Source: an uncultured Chloroflexota bacterium
Lineage (GTDB): Bacteria; Chloroflexota; Anaerolineae; UBA4142; SHND01
Assembly (NCBI GenBank): GCA_937870825.1
Contig: CALMZO010000214.1
Span: 1-64,000, forward strand
DNA: 64,000 nt
Direction of reading: 5' to 3'
Positions 26,084 through 35,380 of this stretch are shown piece by piece (within the stretch, counting starts at the first letter, position 1; each line of letters opens with the position of its first letter). Below the pieces are notes generated by a model, which saw only the letters and a list, made by a program, of their open reading frames with translations, was not told the origin of the DNA and made no database searches. The position numbers and the translations under genes are program-made.

Positions 26084-26110
26084 TGATGCGAGCTGGACTG
26101 AATTCGACCT

Positions 26111-28144
26111 ATGCAACCCGCCAGTCAACAACCCAACCTTGACCATATCCAGAACGCGTGGCAAGAATTTGTCACGCACAATCAATTTGCGCCCGACCTC
26201 GACCCGTTGGTGGTGCGTTCATGGCAGCGTTCCGCGCCGCGTTTGAATCCCTACGGCGCGCCGCAGTGGACCTATCTGAGCGATGAGGTCTTTCCGCGCT
26301 CGCGCCAAAAACACGCGGCGCTACTCGCGCTGGCGCGTCCGTTGATGGAAGATGTATATCAGTTCATCGAAGGGGCGGGCGCGCTCATTTTGTTGACGGA
26401 CAGTACGCATTGCGTTTTGGATGAATTGGGTGACGAACACGTTCGCCGCCAAGTGCAGGGGTGGGGGATACGCCCCGGCGCGTTTCTGGATGAATCGCGC
26501 GTGGGGACAAATGCGTTCGCGATTGCATTGACCGAAAGCTCGCCCGTACAAATTGTCGGCGCGGAACATTTTCTCATCCCGTTTCATTCGTACAGCACTG
26601 TCGCCGCGCCGATTTTTGATTTGGACGGTTCGCCGCTCGGCGTGATTGGGTTTATTCAACATGTGGAAAAACACACCGCGCACGCACTGGGCGTCGTCGT
26701 CGCCGCCGCGAAAGCGATTGAAAGTCAATTGTCCGCCGATTTACTGATGCGCGAAGCCAATGCGCGCGCGAGTGAATTGAATGCCGCGCTCGATGCCATT
26801 TCCGACGGCGTTCTCGCGTGGGACACGCGCGGGGTTGTGATGCACCTCAATGACCACGCGGGGCAATTGCTCGGGCTGGAACCGAAACTCGTCGTCGGAC
26901 GCGCCTTGAATGAATATCTCACCCTCTCCGAAACGCTGGCGCGCGCGGTTGCATCCGGTGAAGATGCGCGCGAAGTGGAGACGAGTTTTGTGGTGAACAA
27001 TTCACCGCGCGAATTTTTTGTGACGCTGCGCGTGCTGAAAAAAGAAGATGGCACGCCGATTCAATACATTGCCACCCTGCGGCGCACAGAACAGGTGCGC
27101 CAACTGGTCACGCGGCTCGTCGGCGCACAAGCGCGTTTGACCCTTGACGATATCGTGGGCAACAGTCCCGCGACGCGCCGCATTCGCAAACAAGCGTTGG
27201 CTGCCGCGAACGCAAAGGGGAATGTGTTGTTGATTGGCGAAGAAGGCACGAGCAAAAACGCGCTGGCGCGCGCAATTCACAATTCGAGCAAGCGCGCGGC
27301 AGGTCCGTTCCTCGCCATCAACTGTCGCGCCATTCCGCGCGATTTGGTGTTGGGCGAATTTTTGGGCTATGAGCAGGGCGCATTCAATGCGAATACGCCG
27401 AGCGGACAGCCAAGCAAATTTGAATTGGCGAACGGCGGCACGCTGTTTCTTGACCAGGTGGATGCGCTGCCGATGGAGATGCAGACGGTTCTGGGGCGCG
27501 TGATTGAATTTGGCGAAGTGATTCGTTTGGGCGGAACGCGCGTGATTCCTGTGGATGTGCGCGTGATGGCTTCGACGGAATTCGATTTGGAACGCCGCCT
27601 GAACGAATTGGCTTTTCGGCGCGATTTGTATTACCGGCTGTCACCGCTGATGATAAACATTCCGCCGCTGCGCGAACGGACGGGCGACATTCCCGTACTC
27701 ATTGACCGCTTGCTGGAAAAATTGTCGCGGCAGTTCGGAAGAACCTTCAAGTTGTCGCCGCGTGCGCGCGAGCGTTTGTTGAAATATCGCTATCCCGGAA
27801 ACATTACGGAATTGGAAGGCGTGATTGAGCGTTCGGCGTTGCAGTGCGAGGGGGAATATGCCGTGTCCCCGGGCGCGCGCGGTCCCAGTGACAACGTGCT
27901 GGTCATCAAGCCGGAACATTTGCCCCCACAAGTGCGGGAACGTCGGACCATTGTGTCGCGTTCGGGTGAGCCGGTGCGGACGATGACGGAAAGCGAACAT
28001 ATGGCAATACTGGCAGCGGGGCGGGCGGCGAACGGAAATTTGAGTGCGGCAGCACGCACACTGGGCATTGGGCGGAGCACGCTGTGGCGCAAGATGAAGG
28101 AATTGGAAATTTCGTCCCACGATTTTGGTGATGTTTCAAATTGA
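26111..28144 (+). CDS. dhaR: DhaR/AcoR-type transcriptional regulator with degenerate AAA+ domain
   Basis: A 677-residue regulator heading the glycerol/dihydroxyacetone locus. In order: a GAF-like sensor (about 60-210, WGIRPGAFLDESRVGTNA), a PAS domain (about 220-330, ALDAISDGVLAWDTRG), an NtrC-type AAA+ domain (about 345-565) and a Fis-type helix-turn-helix (about 640-667, NLSAAARTLGIGRSTLWRKM). Walker A reads GEEGTSKN instead of GESGTGKE. The sigma-54 contact motif GAFTGA is replaced by GAFNAN, and Walker B has DQ instead of DE. It therefore probably cannot drive sigma-54 promoters and works like E. coli DhaR, which activates sigma-70 promoters with DhaK and DhaL as co-regulators (family knowledge). 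Confidence 0.82.
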   Translation: MQPASQQPNLDHIQNAWQEFVTHNQFAPDLDPLVVRSWQRSAPRLNPYGAPQWTYLSDEVFPRSRQKHAALLALARPLMEDVYQFIEGAGALILLTDSTHCVLDELGDEHVRRQVQGWGIRPGAFLDESRVGTNAFAIALTESSPVQIVGAEHFLIPFHSYSTVAAPIFDLDGSPLGVIGFIQHVEKHTAHALGVVVAAAKAIESQLSADLLMREANARASELNAALDAISDGVLAWDTRGVVMHLNDHAGQLLGLEPKLVVGRALNEYLTLSETLARAVASGEDAREVETSFVVNNSPREFFVTLRVLKKEDGTPIQYIATLRRTEQVRQLVTRLVGAQARLTLDDIVGNSPATRRIRKQALAAANAKGNVLLIGEEGTSKNALARAIHNSSKRAAGPFLAINCRAIPRDLVLGEFLGYEQGAFNANTPSGQPSKFELANGGTLFLDQVDALPMEMQTVLGRVIEFGEVIRLGGTRVIPVDVRVMASTEFDLERRLNELAFRRDLYYRLSPLMINIPPLRERTGDIPVLIDRLLEKLSRQFGRTFKLSPRARERLLKYRYPGNITELEGVIERSALQCEGEYAVSPGARGPSDNVLVIKPEHLPPQVRERRTIVSRSGEPVRTMTESEHMAILAAGRAANGNLSAAARTLGIGRSTLWRKMKELEISSHDFGDVSN

Positions 28145-28154
28145 AACGCAACAG

Positions 28155-28198
28155 AATAGCCGAGTTGTTTCATTATGAAACAACTCGGCTATTTTTAT
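28155..28198 (+). terminator. Strong intrinsic terminator after dhaR
   Basis: A perfect 18-bp stem (28155-28172 with 28176-28193) around a TTA loop is followed by TTTTTATT. It isolates dhaR from the glpF operon. Confidence 0.9.
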
Positions 28199-28262
28199 TG
28201 ACGCGCGGCGACTATCCGTGATATTCTGGTGCCAGTTTTCCGCCTCGTAACGCTGTTTTCGT

Positions 28263-28277
28263 CAACTTGGCAAGTTG
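28263..28277. promoter_or_regulatory. Palindrome upstream of glpF, candidate operator
   Basis: CAACTTG (28263-28269) and CAAGTTG (28271-28277) are perfect inverted halves around one G. The site lies in the dhaR-glpF spacer, where a regulator of the glycerol operon would bind. Binding by the DhaR-like protein is an inference from position only. Confidence 0.45.
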
Positions 28278-28345
28278 CGATGAACAGTTTCTCCACAATG
28301 CTTCGGACACGGTCGTCCTATTCTCTGCCATATCCATCTTATTGT

Positions 28346-28380
28346 CCGTTCCGCGCGTCTGCGCGTGAACGGCTTTTTTA
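28346..28380 (+). terminator. Terminator hairpin in the glpF leader
   Basis: CCGTTC-CGCGC (28346 on) pairs with GCGCG-TGAACGG (to 28372) with one bulge, followed by seven T. It lies downstream of the palindrome at 28263 and about 125 bases before glpF. If the operon promoter lies upstream, this is a candidate attenuator. Another 8-bp hairpin (GCGCGGTA/TACCGCGC) precedes the glpF ribosome-binding site. Confidence 0.6.
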
Positions 28381-28503
28381 ATTCTGCTCGTACCAAGCAA
28401 GGAGGTGCACTGCCAACGAATCTTGCTCCGCATTCGTGTCACCACTTTACATTCAATTCTGCGCGGTAAGACTACCGCGCCATGCTACAAGGAGGTAGGT
28501 GCA

Positions 28504-29247
28504 ATGAACATACTATTGGGTGAAATCGTCGGGACGATGCTGCTTATTCTTCTCGGCGATGGCGTCGTTGCGGCAGTGCTGCTCGCGAAATCCAAAGCCC
28601 AAAACTCGGGCTGGATTGTGATTGTTACCGGGTGGGCAATGGCGGTGTTTGTCGGCGCGTATGCAGTTGCTTCGGTCAGCGGCGCGCACTTGAACCCGGC
28701 TGTTACCATTGGCTTGGCGGTGGCAGGGAATACCCCTGCAGCTGATGTGCCAATGTATATCATTGGTCAATTCATCGGCGCATTCATTGGCGCGGTGTTG
28801 GTGTTCTTGATGTACTTTCCTCACTGGGCGCCGACCACCGATGCCAATCTCAAGTTGGCGGTCTTTTCTACAGGACCTGCGATTCCAAGTCTGGTGTGGA
28901 ATCTCGTATCGGAAATCATCGGAACGTTCGTCCTGATGTTTGGAATTTTCCTCATCAAGGGCGCTTCGATGCAAGGCTCGACCGGCGCGGCAGTACCCAT
29001 TCAACTCGGTGCCCTCGGCATTGTTCCTGTCGCGTTCTTGGTGTGGGCAATCGGTCTGTCGCTTGGTGGTCCGACGGGCTATGCCATCAACCCTGCGCGT
29101 GACCTTGGTCCTCGCATCGCGCACTTTCTGCTGCCCATTCCGGGAAAACGCGACAGCGATTGGGGTTATGCATGGATTCCGGTAGTCGGTCCAATCATCG
29201 GCGCCGTCATTGCCGCGTTGTTGTGGACAGGACTCGGACGCTGGTAA
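28504..29247 (+). CDS. glpF: Glycerol facilitator (aquaglyceroporin)
   Basis: A 247-residue membrane channel of the MIP family. The two half-helix signatures are SGAHLNPAVT and GYAINPARD. The Asp after the second NPAR favours glycerol over water, as in GlpF (family knowledge). Six membrane helices are visible. AAGGAGG precedes the ATG at 28504; a longer in-frame start at 28405 would add a non-membrane leader and is disfavoured. It opens the glycerol operon glpF-dhaK-dhaL-glpK and admits glycerol, and probably dihydroxyacetone, into the cell. Confidence 0.93.
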   Translation: MNILLGEIVGTMLLILLGDGVVAAVLLAKSKAQNSGWIVIVTGWAMAVFVGAYAVASVSGAHLNPAVTIGLAVAGNTPAADVPMYIIGQFIGAFIGAVLVFLMYFPHWAPTTDANLKLAVFSTGPAIPSLVWNLVSEIIGTFVLMFGIFLIKGASMQGSTGAAVPIQLGALGIVPVAFLVWAIGLSLGGPTGYAINPARDLGPRIAHFLLPIPGKRDSDWGYAWIPVVGPIIGAVIAALLWTGLGRW

Positions 29248-29401
29248 GTCAGAGACAGGAACAAAATCATTTGCGGGTGAGGCGGACCCTTGACGCTCCT
29301 TGTGCATCAGCAAACGATGCACCGCATGGGTTAGTCGTTTGGTGCTGCATGCACTCGCCCGAAATCACTGGAGCAGATGCGGTCTGCTGGAGGACGCAAA
29401 G

Positions 29402-30403
29402 ATGAAGAAACTAATCAACAATCCCGAAAATGTCGTTGTCGAAGAATTGCAAGGCATTGCCGCGGCGCATCCCGATTTGGTCAAGGTTCACTTTGACCCG
29501 AACTATATCGTGCGCGCGGACGCGCCCGTCAAGGGCAAAGTGGCGTTGGTTTCCGGTGGCGGTTCCGGACATGAACCGATGCACGGCGGCTTTGTCGGCA
29601 TGGGCATGTTGGATGCGGCGGCGCCGGGTGCAGTGTTCACTTCACCCACACCCGACCAAATGCTGGAGGCGACCAAAGCGGTAAACGGCGGCGCGGGCGT
29701 TCTGCACATTGTCAAAAATTACACCGGCGATGTGATGAATTTTGAAATGGCTGCCGACCTCGCGCGCGGCGAAGACATCCAAGTTGAATCCGTTGTGACC
29801 AACGACGATGTGGCGGTCAAAGATTCGCTCTACACCGCCGGACGACGCGGCGTGGGCGTCACTGTGCTGTTGGAAAAAATGGCAGGCGCAGCAGCCGAAC
29901 GCGGACATTCGCTCGCCGAAGTGAAAGCCGTCGCAGAAAAAGTGAACGCGAACGGACGCTCGATGGGTATGGCACTCACGAGCTGCACCGTGCCGCACGC
30001 AGGCAAACCGACGTTTGAATTGCCCGAAGACGAAATGGAAATCGGCATCGGCATTCACGGCGAACCCGGACGCACACGCATGAAAATTGCGTCCGCGCAT
30101 GAAATCGTCGAAATGATGGCAACCGCGATTGTCGACGACTTGCCGTATCAATCGGGCGACCAAGTACTGGCGTTTGTCAACGGCATGGGCGGCACGCCAC
30201 TCATCGAGCTGTATGTAATCTACAACGAGCTGAATAATTTCCTCAAAGGGCGCGGCATCACCATCACGCGCAATTTGATTGGCTCGTACATCACCTCACT
30301 CGAAATGGCGGGTTGTTCCATTACGCTCGTCAAACTGGATGACCAACTCACGCAATTGTGGGACGCGCCCGTGAAAACGCCGGGGCTGCGCTGGGGCGTC
30401 TAG
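29402..30403 (+). CDS. dhaK: Dihydroxyacetone kinase subunit K
   Basis: A 333-residue protein that binds dihydroxyacetone covalently through a His ([12 protein letters not shown]) and presents it for phosphorylation by Dha[31 protein letters not shown] and [12 protein letters not shown] are family hallmarks; the Asp of TNDDV is also catalytic. Length matches PTS-dependent DhaK rather than the ATP-dependent fused kinases. It is followed by dhaL after an 88-base repeat spacer. DhaK also antagonises DhaR in E. coli, which may hold here. Confidence 0.95.
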   Translation: MKKLINNPENVVVEELQGIAAAHPDLVKVHFDPNYIVRADAPVKGKVALVSGGGSGHEPMHGGFVGMGMLDAAAPGAVFTSPTPDQMLEATKAVNGGAGVLHIVKNYTGDVMNFEMAADLARGEDIQVESVVTNDDVAVKDSLYTAGRRGVGVTVLLEKMAGAAAERGHSLAEVKAVAEKVNANGRSMGMALTSCTVPHAGKPTFELPEDEMEIGIGIHGEPGRTRMKIASAHEIVEMMATAIVDDLPYQSGDQVLAFVNGMGGTPLIELYVIYNELNNFLKGRGITITRNLIGSYITSLEMAGCSITLVKLDDQLTQLWDAPVKTPGLRWGV

Positions 30404-30485
30404 GGCAAGCGTGCGATAGTGCGATAGTGCGATAGTTGTCCGAACAGCACTATGCTATTGCACTACTAGACTATCGCACTATCGA
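30404..30485. repeat. Octamer inverted-repeat spacer between dhaK and dhaL
   Basis: Three tandem GTGCGATA units are followed, after about 30 bases, by inverted copies (TATCGCAC type), giving a long imperfect hairpin. It belongs to the same class of short phased spacer repeats as 4854-4920. Confidence 0.8.
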
Positions 30486-30491
30486 ACGAAC

Positions 30492-31130
30492 ATGACTATT
30501 TCACGCGATGCGGTTCTCGATTGGCTCAAAGCATTCGCTTCTACCATCCACGAAAACAGCGGGTATCTCACACAGCTCGACTCGGACATTGGCGACGGCG
30601 ACCATGGCGCGAACATGAATCGCGGGATGCAAGCCGTGTTGGCTGTACTGCCGAGCGTTGCCGACAAAGACATCGGTTCCATTTTCAAAACCGTCGGAAT
30701 GAAGCTGGTATCCACCGTCGGCGGCGCAAGTGGTCCGCTGTACGGCACAATGTTTATGCAGATGGGCAGTGCCGCCACAGGCAAAATGGAATTGACGCTG
30801 GACGATTGGATCGCGGCGATGCAGGCGGGCTATGATGGTGTGGTGATGCGCGGCAAGGCACAAGGCGGAGACAAAACAATGGTGGATGCACTCGAACCGG
30901 CATTAAACATGCTCAAAGCCAAACGCGACGCGGGCGCGTCCATCGCCGAAGCACTGGATGCTGCCGCCGATGCGACGAAACAAGGCATGGAAGCAACCAT
31001 TCCGCTCGTCGCACGCAAAGGACGCGCGAGTTATCTCGGCGAACGCAGCGCCGGACATCAAGACCCCGGCGCAACCTCGTCATGGTATCTCATGCGAACG
31101 GCGGCGCAAACATGGAAACAAGCAAGCTAA
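30492..31130 (+). CDS. dhaL: Dihydroxyacetone kinase subunit L
   Basis: A 212-residue ADP-binding subunit that transfers phosphate from DhaM to DhaK-bound dihydroxyacetone. The DSDIGDGDHGANMNRG motif binds the two metal ions; GGASGPLYGTMF and GDKTMVDAL form the nucleotide pocket. ATAPLVARKGRASYLGERS is replaced here by the close variant TIPLVARKGRASYLGERS, and GHQDPGATSSW is the usual closing motif. Length is typical for the PTS-dependent subunit. It lies directly before glpK, so the two glycerol routes are expressed together. Confidence 0.95.
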   Translation: MTISRDAVLDWLKAFASTIHENSGYLTQLDSDIGDGDHGANMNRGMQAVLAVLPSVADKDIGSIFKTVGMKLVSTVGGASGPLYGTMFMQMGSAATGKMELTLDDWIAAMQAGYDGVVMRGKAQGGDKTMVDALEPALNMLKAKRDAGASIAEALDAAADATKQGMEATIPLVARKGRASYLGERSAGHQDPGATSSWYLMRTAAQTWKQAS

Positions 31131-31194
31131 ACGATAAAAGTGAAAAGCCAAGTTCCGTCTTTAACTTTTACTTTCATTTGCAAGGAGGCAAAAC

Positions 31195-32688
31195 ATGGCA
31201 ATGTATGCCGCTGCTGTGGACCAAGGTACGACCAGTTCGCGCTTTATGATTTTTGACCACAGCGGCAAAGTCGTTACGTACGACCAAAAGGAACACGAAC
31301 AAATTTACCCCAAGCCCGGTTGGGTGGAACATGACCCGATGGAAATTTGGGGCGCGGTGCAATCGGTGATCGCGGGCGCGCTCGCCAAAGGCGCGATTGA
31401 CCCGAAAGACATTGCTGCGGTCGGCGTGACGAACCAGCGCGAAACGACAGTCGTGTGGAATCGCAAAACGGGCAAGCCCGTGTACAACGCGATTGTTTGG
31501 CAAGACACCCGCACCGACCAAATTTGCAATGAACTCGCCAAAGATGGCGGACAAGACCGTTTGCGCGGCAAAGTCGGGCTGCCGCTCGCGACCTACTTTT
31601 CGGGTCCGAAAGTGAAATGGATTCTCGACAATGTGGACGGCGCGCGCGCGGCAGCGGACGCGGGCGACCTCGCCTTCGGCAACATTGATACGTGGTTGAT
31701 TTGGAACATGACGGGCGGCGTCAACGGCGGCGTTCACGTCACGGATGTTTCCAACGCGTCCCGCACAATGTTGATGAATCTGAACACGCTCGATTGGGAC
31801 CAAGAGATTCTCAATCTCATGGGCATTCCGCGTTCCATGCTCCCGACCATTCGCGCGTCGTCGGATGTGTACGGCAACGCGACCGGTTCCCTCGCGGGGA
31901 TTCCCATCGCGGGCGACCTCGGCGACCAACAAGCTGCGTTGTTCGGTCAAACCTGTTTTTCGCCTGGTGAAGCGAAAAATACGTACGGCACCGGTTGTTT
32001 CATGCTTCTCAACACGGGCACGAAAATTGTGCCGAGCAAAAGCGGTCTCCTCACCACGCTCGGTTACAAAATCGGCAAAGAACCAGCGGTGTACGCACTC
32101 GAAGGTTCGATTGCGATTACGGGCGCGCTTGTGCAGTGGCTCCGCGACAATCTCCGCATGTTCGATTATTCCAAACACGTCGAAGATTACGCGGCAGCCG
32201 TTCCTGATGCGGGCGGCATGTACATTGTTCCCGCGTTCTCGGGTTTGTTCGCGCCGTACTGGCGCAGTGACGCGCGCGGCGTGTTCGTTGGGCTGACGCG
32301 TTTCATCAATCGCAATCACATTGCGCGCGCCGCGCTCGAAGCGACCGCGTATCAAACGCGCGAAGTGTTGGATGCGATGAACAATGATTCGGGCGTGCCG
32401 CTCACCGCGCTCAAAGTGGACGGCGGCATGGTGTACAACAATCTGCTCATGCAATTCCAAGCGGACATTCTCGGCGTTCCCGTGATTCGCCCGACGGTTG
32501 CGGAAACCACGTCACTCGGCGCGGCATACGCGGCGGGTCTCGCGGTTGGTTTCTGGGACAGTGTCGAAGGTCTGCGCCAAAACTGGGGCAAGGACAAAGA
32601 ATGGCAGCCGAGCATGGACCCGGGCAAACGCGATGATTTGTACGCGGGCTGGAAGAAAGCGGTCACGCGGACGTTTGATTGGGTCTAG
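31195..32688 (+). CDS. glpK: Glycerol kinase
   Basis: A 497-residue FGGY-family kinase forming glycerol-3-phosphate with [11 protein letters not shown] opens the first ATP loop; [32 protein letters not shown] and [10 protein letters not shown] mark the glycerol site; [15 protein letters not shown] and [19 protein letters not shown] mark the second lobe. GGAGG precedes the ATG at 31195; the second Met (31201) is an alternative. A terminator follows at 32791, closing the glpF-dhaK-dhaL-glpK unit. Confidence 0.97.
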   Translation: MAMYAAAVDQGTTSSRFMIFDHSGKVVTYDQKEHEQIYPKPGWVEHDPMEIWGAVQSVIAGALAKGAIDPKDIAAVGVTNQRETTVVWNRKTGKPVYNAIVWQDTRTDQICNELAKDGGQDRLRGKVGLPLATYFSGPKVKWILDNVDGARAAADAGDLAFGNIDTWLIWNMTGGVNGGVHVTDVSNASRTMLMNLNTLDWDQEILNLMGIPRSMLPTIRASSDVYGNATGSLAGIPIAGDLGDQQAALFGQTCFSPGEAKNTYGTGCFMLLNTGTKIVPSKSGLLTTLGYKIGKEPAVYALEGSIAITGALVQWLRDNLRMFDYSKHVEDYAAAVPDAGGMYIVPAFSGLFAPYWRSDARGVFVGLTRFINRNHIARAALEATAYQTREVLDAMNNDSGVPLTALKVDGGMVYNNLLMQFQADILGVPVIRPTVAETTSLGAAYAAGLAVGFWDSVEGLRQNWGKDKEWQPSMDPGKRDDLYAGWKKAVTRTFDWV

Positions 32689-32790
32689 TCAGCGATGAGC
32701 AATGAGGGATGAGCGATGAGTGACCTGACAGGTTTCGACGCAAATTCAAGCGAAACTTGTCAGGTCATTCAGCAACGTATTACAAGTAGA

Positions 32791-32823
32791 AGCCTGGGAG
32801 CCGAAGGGCTTCCGGGCTTTTTG
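32791..32823 (+). terminator. Intrinsic terminator after glpK
   Basis: AGCCTGGGAGCC (32791-32802) pairs with GGCTTCCGGGCT (32807-32818) over 12 bp with two wobbles, followed by TTTTT. Just before it, 32719-32768 holds another inverted repeat (GACCTGACAGGTTTCG with CGAAACTTGTCAGGTC) of a kind often seen in spacers. Confidence 0.8.
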
Positions 32824-32841
32824 GCAATTCATTTCAAGAGA

Positions 32842-33000
32842 ATGGACATTCAAACTGGTTCCGTTGATGAGGAAAATGTTTCGCTAGAACTCTCTGGCGC
32901 ACAAGCTATCGTTTTGTTCGAGTTTCTTTGGCGTTTTAAAAGCGAAGAAAAACTGAATGCGAAATTGCAGGCAGCTGGGAAACCAATACTAAAGAATTGA
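32842..33000 (+). CDS. Small unknown protein (52 residues)
   Basis: The ATG at 32842 begins MDIQTGSVDEENVSLELSGA, then QAIVLFEFLWRF and a Lys-rich end. The pattern LxLSGAQAxVLFEFLxRF recurs in small uncharacterised bacterial proteins, as far as I recall. The longer frame from 32716 would read through the spacer hairpin and the glpK terminator and is not favoured. AAGAGA is a weak ribosome-binding site. It sits with another unknown gene between the glpK terminator and glpA. Confidence 0.45.
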   Translation: MDIQTGSVDEENVSLELSGAQAIVLFEFLWRFKSEEKLNAKLQAAGKPILKN

Positions 33001-33059
33001 CATTTGCACTGTCCTGCGAGATTTACACTATAACCAAATTTGAAATCGTCGCGCCGTCC

Positions 33060-33353
33060 ATGATTGAAATAAAAATGGAAAAGACCAAGAAGGCAAGTAG
33101 GTTGGAACAAAATTCTCAACTGGAAGATCCAAGTTTTGAGCAAGTGCTTTACTTGGCACGTCGGCTAGGACCGAGTGCAAAAATCAAACTGATTCGCACA
33201 TTGGCGCAAGACTTGGAAAACCTTGCTGACCGTATTGCACCACTCGAGCCGTTCAAAACATATCACATTTATACCCCCTTCTTTCCGCCGGGAACAGCGA
33301 AAGCACTCATGGATGCAGTAGAAGAAAAGAAAAGGAGCAAGCGCAAGAAATAG
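33060..33353 (+). CDS. Unknown small protein (97 residues)
   Basis: A Lys/Glu/Arg-rich protein without recognised domain. A central helix (FEQVLYLARRLGPSAKIKLI) and a later LAQDLENLADRIAPLEPFKT suggest helices; the C-terminus is strongly basic (EEKKRSKRKK). Starts at 33060 or 33075 are equally plausible; neither has a clear ribosome-binding site. The composition is more AT-rich than the flanking glycerol genes, which may point to a later insertion. It ends one base before glpA and may be co-transcribed with it. Confidence 0.45.
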   Translation: MIEIKMEKTKKASRLEQNSQLEDPSFEQVLYLARRLGPSAKIKLIRTLAQDLENLADRIAPLEPFKTYHIYTPFFPPGTAKALMDAVEEKKRSKRKK

Positions 33354-33354
33354 A

Positions 33355-34524
33355 ATGAGCGTTTCATCAGCACCTCACGTCCTCATCATCGGCGCGGGTT
33401 CCACCGGTTCCGCGACCGCGCATGACCTCGCGCTGCGCGGGTTGCGCGTAACCGTCGTCGAGCGCGGCGAGATTGCGTCGGGGACGACGGGGCGCAATCA
33501 TTGTTTGCTGCATTCCGGCGGACGGTACTGCGTGAATGACAAAGAGGGCGCGATTGAATGCATTGAAGAAAATTTGATATTGCGCCGCATCATGCCGCAC
33601 GCGCTCGAAATGAATGATGGATTGTTTGTCGCGCTTGATGATGAAGACTACGCGTTCAAGGAAAAATTTCTCGCGGGCTGCGAAGAGTGTCATATCCCCG
33701 CGCGCGAAATTTCGGTACGCGACGCGCTGTCCATTGAACCCTTCTTGAATCCGAATATCAAAGCCGCCGTCCAAGTACCCGATGGCGTGTTCGAGCCGTG
33801 GCGTTTTTGTACATCCTTTCTCGCGACGGCAAAAAAGAATGGCGCGACGATTCGGAATTTCACCGAAGTGCGCGATTTGGTATTTCAGGGCAGCGCGGTG
33901 GCAGGCGTACAGGTGTTTGACCATCGCACACACAAAACAGAAACGCTCGGCGCGGATATCGTTATCAATGCCACAGGCGCGTGGGCGGGCAAACTCGCGG
34001 CGATGGCGCATGTGGATGTTCCTGTTGCGCCGACGGCGGGCGTGATGGTAACGATTGGCAAACGTTTCAACAACATGGTCATCAATCGCATGCACAAGCC
34101 GCATGATGGCGACATTGTCGTTCCCATTCGCAACACGTCCATTATCGGCACAACGTCATGGCGCGTCACATCCGCCGACGCGATTGAAATTCCGCAAGAC
34201 CAAATTGACAAGATGATGCGCGCGGGCGAATTGTTGATGCCAATTTTGAAAGAGGGGAGACAGCGCGGTGTGATGGCGGTTGCGCGTCCGCTCATCGCCA
34301 GCGCGAACATGGATGCGCGCGATTTTTCGCGCACGTTCGAAGCATTCAACCATCGCAAACAAGGCAGTACCGGCGGCATCATTACCATTTCGGGCGGCAA
34401 AACGACGACGGCGCGCGGTATGGCAGAAAAAGTTTCCGATGAAGTATGCGCGGAACTCGGCATCCAAGCCGAATGCAAGACGAAAACAACGCCGCTGGTT
34501 TCGTATCGAGAGTTTTACAATTAG
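33355..34524 (+). CDS. glpA: GlpA-like FAD-dependent glycerol-3-phosphate dehydrogenase
   Basis: A 389-residue flavoprotein oxidising glycerol-3-phosphate to dihydroxyacetone phosphate. HVLIIGAGSTGSATAHDLAL is the FAD Rossmann motif; SGTTGRNHCLLHSGGRYCVND and GGIITISGGKTTTARGMAEK match the GlpA/GlpD family. It stops after the catalytic part and lacks the C-terminal [2Fe-2S] BFD-like region of E. coli GlpA. No glpB or glpC follows. Instead, SdhB-, SdhC- and SdhD-like genes follow, suggesting a composite quinone-linked complex. A 42-base repeat-like spacer separates it from the iron-sulfur gene. Confidence 0.87.
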   Translation: MSVSSAPHVLIIGAGSTGSATAHDLALRGLRVTVVERGEIASGTTGRNHCLLHSGGRYCVNDKEGAIECIEENLILRRIMPHALEMNDGLFVALDDEDYAFKEKFLAGCEECHIPAREISVRDALSIEPFLNPNIKAAVQVPDGVFEPWRFCTSFLATAKKNGATIRNFTEVRDLVFQGSAVAGVQVFDHRTHKTETLGADIVINATGAWAGKLAAMAHVDVPVAPTAGVMVTIGKRFNNMVINRMHKPHDGDIVVPIRNTSIIGTTSWRVTSADAIEIPQDQIDKMMRAGELLMPILKEGRQRGVMAVARPLIASANMDARDFSRTFEAFNHRKQGSTGGIITISGGKTTTARGMAEKVSDEVCAELGIQAECKTKTTPLVSYREFYN

Positions 34525-34566
34525 GCGTTGGTTATTTGTTATTCGTCGTGCGTCATTCGTCGTGAT

Positions 34567-35313
34567 ATGTCTCTCAACGTTACGCTCAAGATTTTCCGCT
34601 CGCGTCCGCATCAGGAACAACGCTATGACACCTTCAACGTCACTGTTCCCGACGCGGCGAATGTGTTGGATGCGATTGAGCAAGCGTGGGCGCACCACGA
34701 CCGCGAGTTGATGTTTCGGCACGCGTGTCATCATGCGTCGTGCGGGACTTGTGCGGTACGCATCAACGGGCGCGAGAAATTGCCGTGCATTGCGCCCGTC
34801 CGCGAATATGCGGGAAGCGAAATCAAAATCGAGCCGCTGCGAAATTTTCCCATACTGGGCGATTTGGTGGTGGACGTTGCGGGCTTTTTTCAGAAACAAC
34901 AAGCGAGCGGTTTTATCATCACGCGCCCCACGGAAAACGAACTGGACGGCAAACCCATCACGTACACCGATGGTCTCGACCCCGAAAGTGTGCCAAGTGT
35001 TCCGTTCAATCGGTTTGAAAATTGCGTCGAGTGCGGCATCTGTTTGAGCGCGTGTCCGACGATGGCGGCGGATTACAAATTTTTTGGACCGGCGGGACTT
35101 GCCGCCATTCACGACCAGTACCGCAAAACAAGCGACACCACCGAACGAAAAAAATTATTGGAGCTCGCGGATGATGAGCAAGGCGTCTGGCGCTGTCACA
35201 GCGCGTGGGAATGCACCGAAGCGTGTCCGCAAAATGTTCAGCCCGCCGAAAAAATCATGGCGCTCCGCAAAGAAATCACGACACAACGTTTCAAAACATT
35301 TTTTCGGCGCTGA
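34567..35313 (+). CDS. SdhB/FrdB-like iron-sulfur subunit
   Basis: A 248-residue protein of the succinate dehydrogenase/fumarate reductase iron-sulfur family. The start at 34567 (MSLNVTLKIFRSRPHQEQRY) is preferred over one in repeat sequence. The N-terminal ferredoxin domain has Cys in HACHHASCGTCAV and LPCIAP for [2Fe-2S]. The C-terminal domain has CVECGICLSACP and WECTEACPQNVQP for the [4Fe-4S] and [3Fe-4S]/[4Fe-4S] centres. No SdhA is encoded; the neighbour is the GlpA-like flavoprotein. I infer that electrons from glycerol-3-phosphate pass through this chain to quinone. A stray SDH operon lacking sdhA is the alternative. Confidence 0.88.
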   Translation: MSLNVTLKIFRSRPHQEQRYDTFNVTVPDAANVLDAIEQAWAHHDRELMFRHACHHASCGTCAVRINGREKLPCIAPVREYAGSEIKIEPLRNFPILGDLVVDVAGFFQKQQASGFIITRPTENELDGKPITYTDGLDPESVPSVPFNRFENCVECGICLSACPTMAADYKFFGPAGLAAIHDQYRKTSDTTERKKLLELADDEQGVWRCHSAWECTEACPQNVQPAEKIMALRKEITTQRFKTFFRR

Positions 35314-35380
35314 GCCAATCAAGTTCGAAATTGGAAATTCAAAACATGGTCTGCGCATTTTTGATGTTGAATTTTGAATT

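Noticed and set aside
25848-26246. Open frame overlapping the start of dhaR
   Set aside because: Only its first part resembles a secreted linker; the rest is out of frame with dhaR, and at least two frameshifts would be needed for a lipoprotein.
28405-28503. Longer N-terminus for GlpF from a GTG at 28405
   Set aside because: The Shine-Dalgarno-like sequence abuts that GTG, and the extra residues read through a leader hairpin; 28504 has ideal spacing.
30404-30485. Terminator between dhaK and dhaL
   Set aside because: The inverted arms are repeats without a T tract, and the operon evidently continues into dhaL.
33355-34524. SdhA or L-2-hydroxyglutarate oxidase
   Set aside because: The SGTTGRNHCLLHSGGRYCVND and GGIITISGGKTTTARGMAEK motifs and the glycerol context fit GlpA better; the SdhA FAD-linking His motif is absent.
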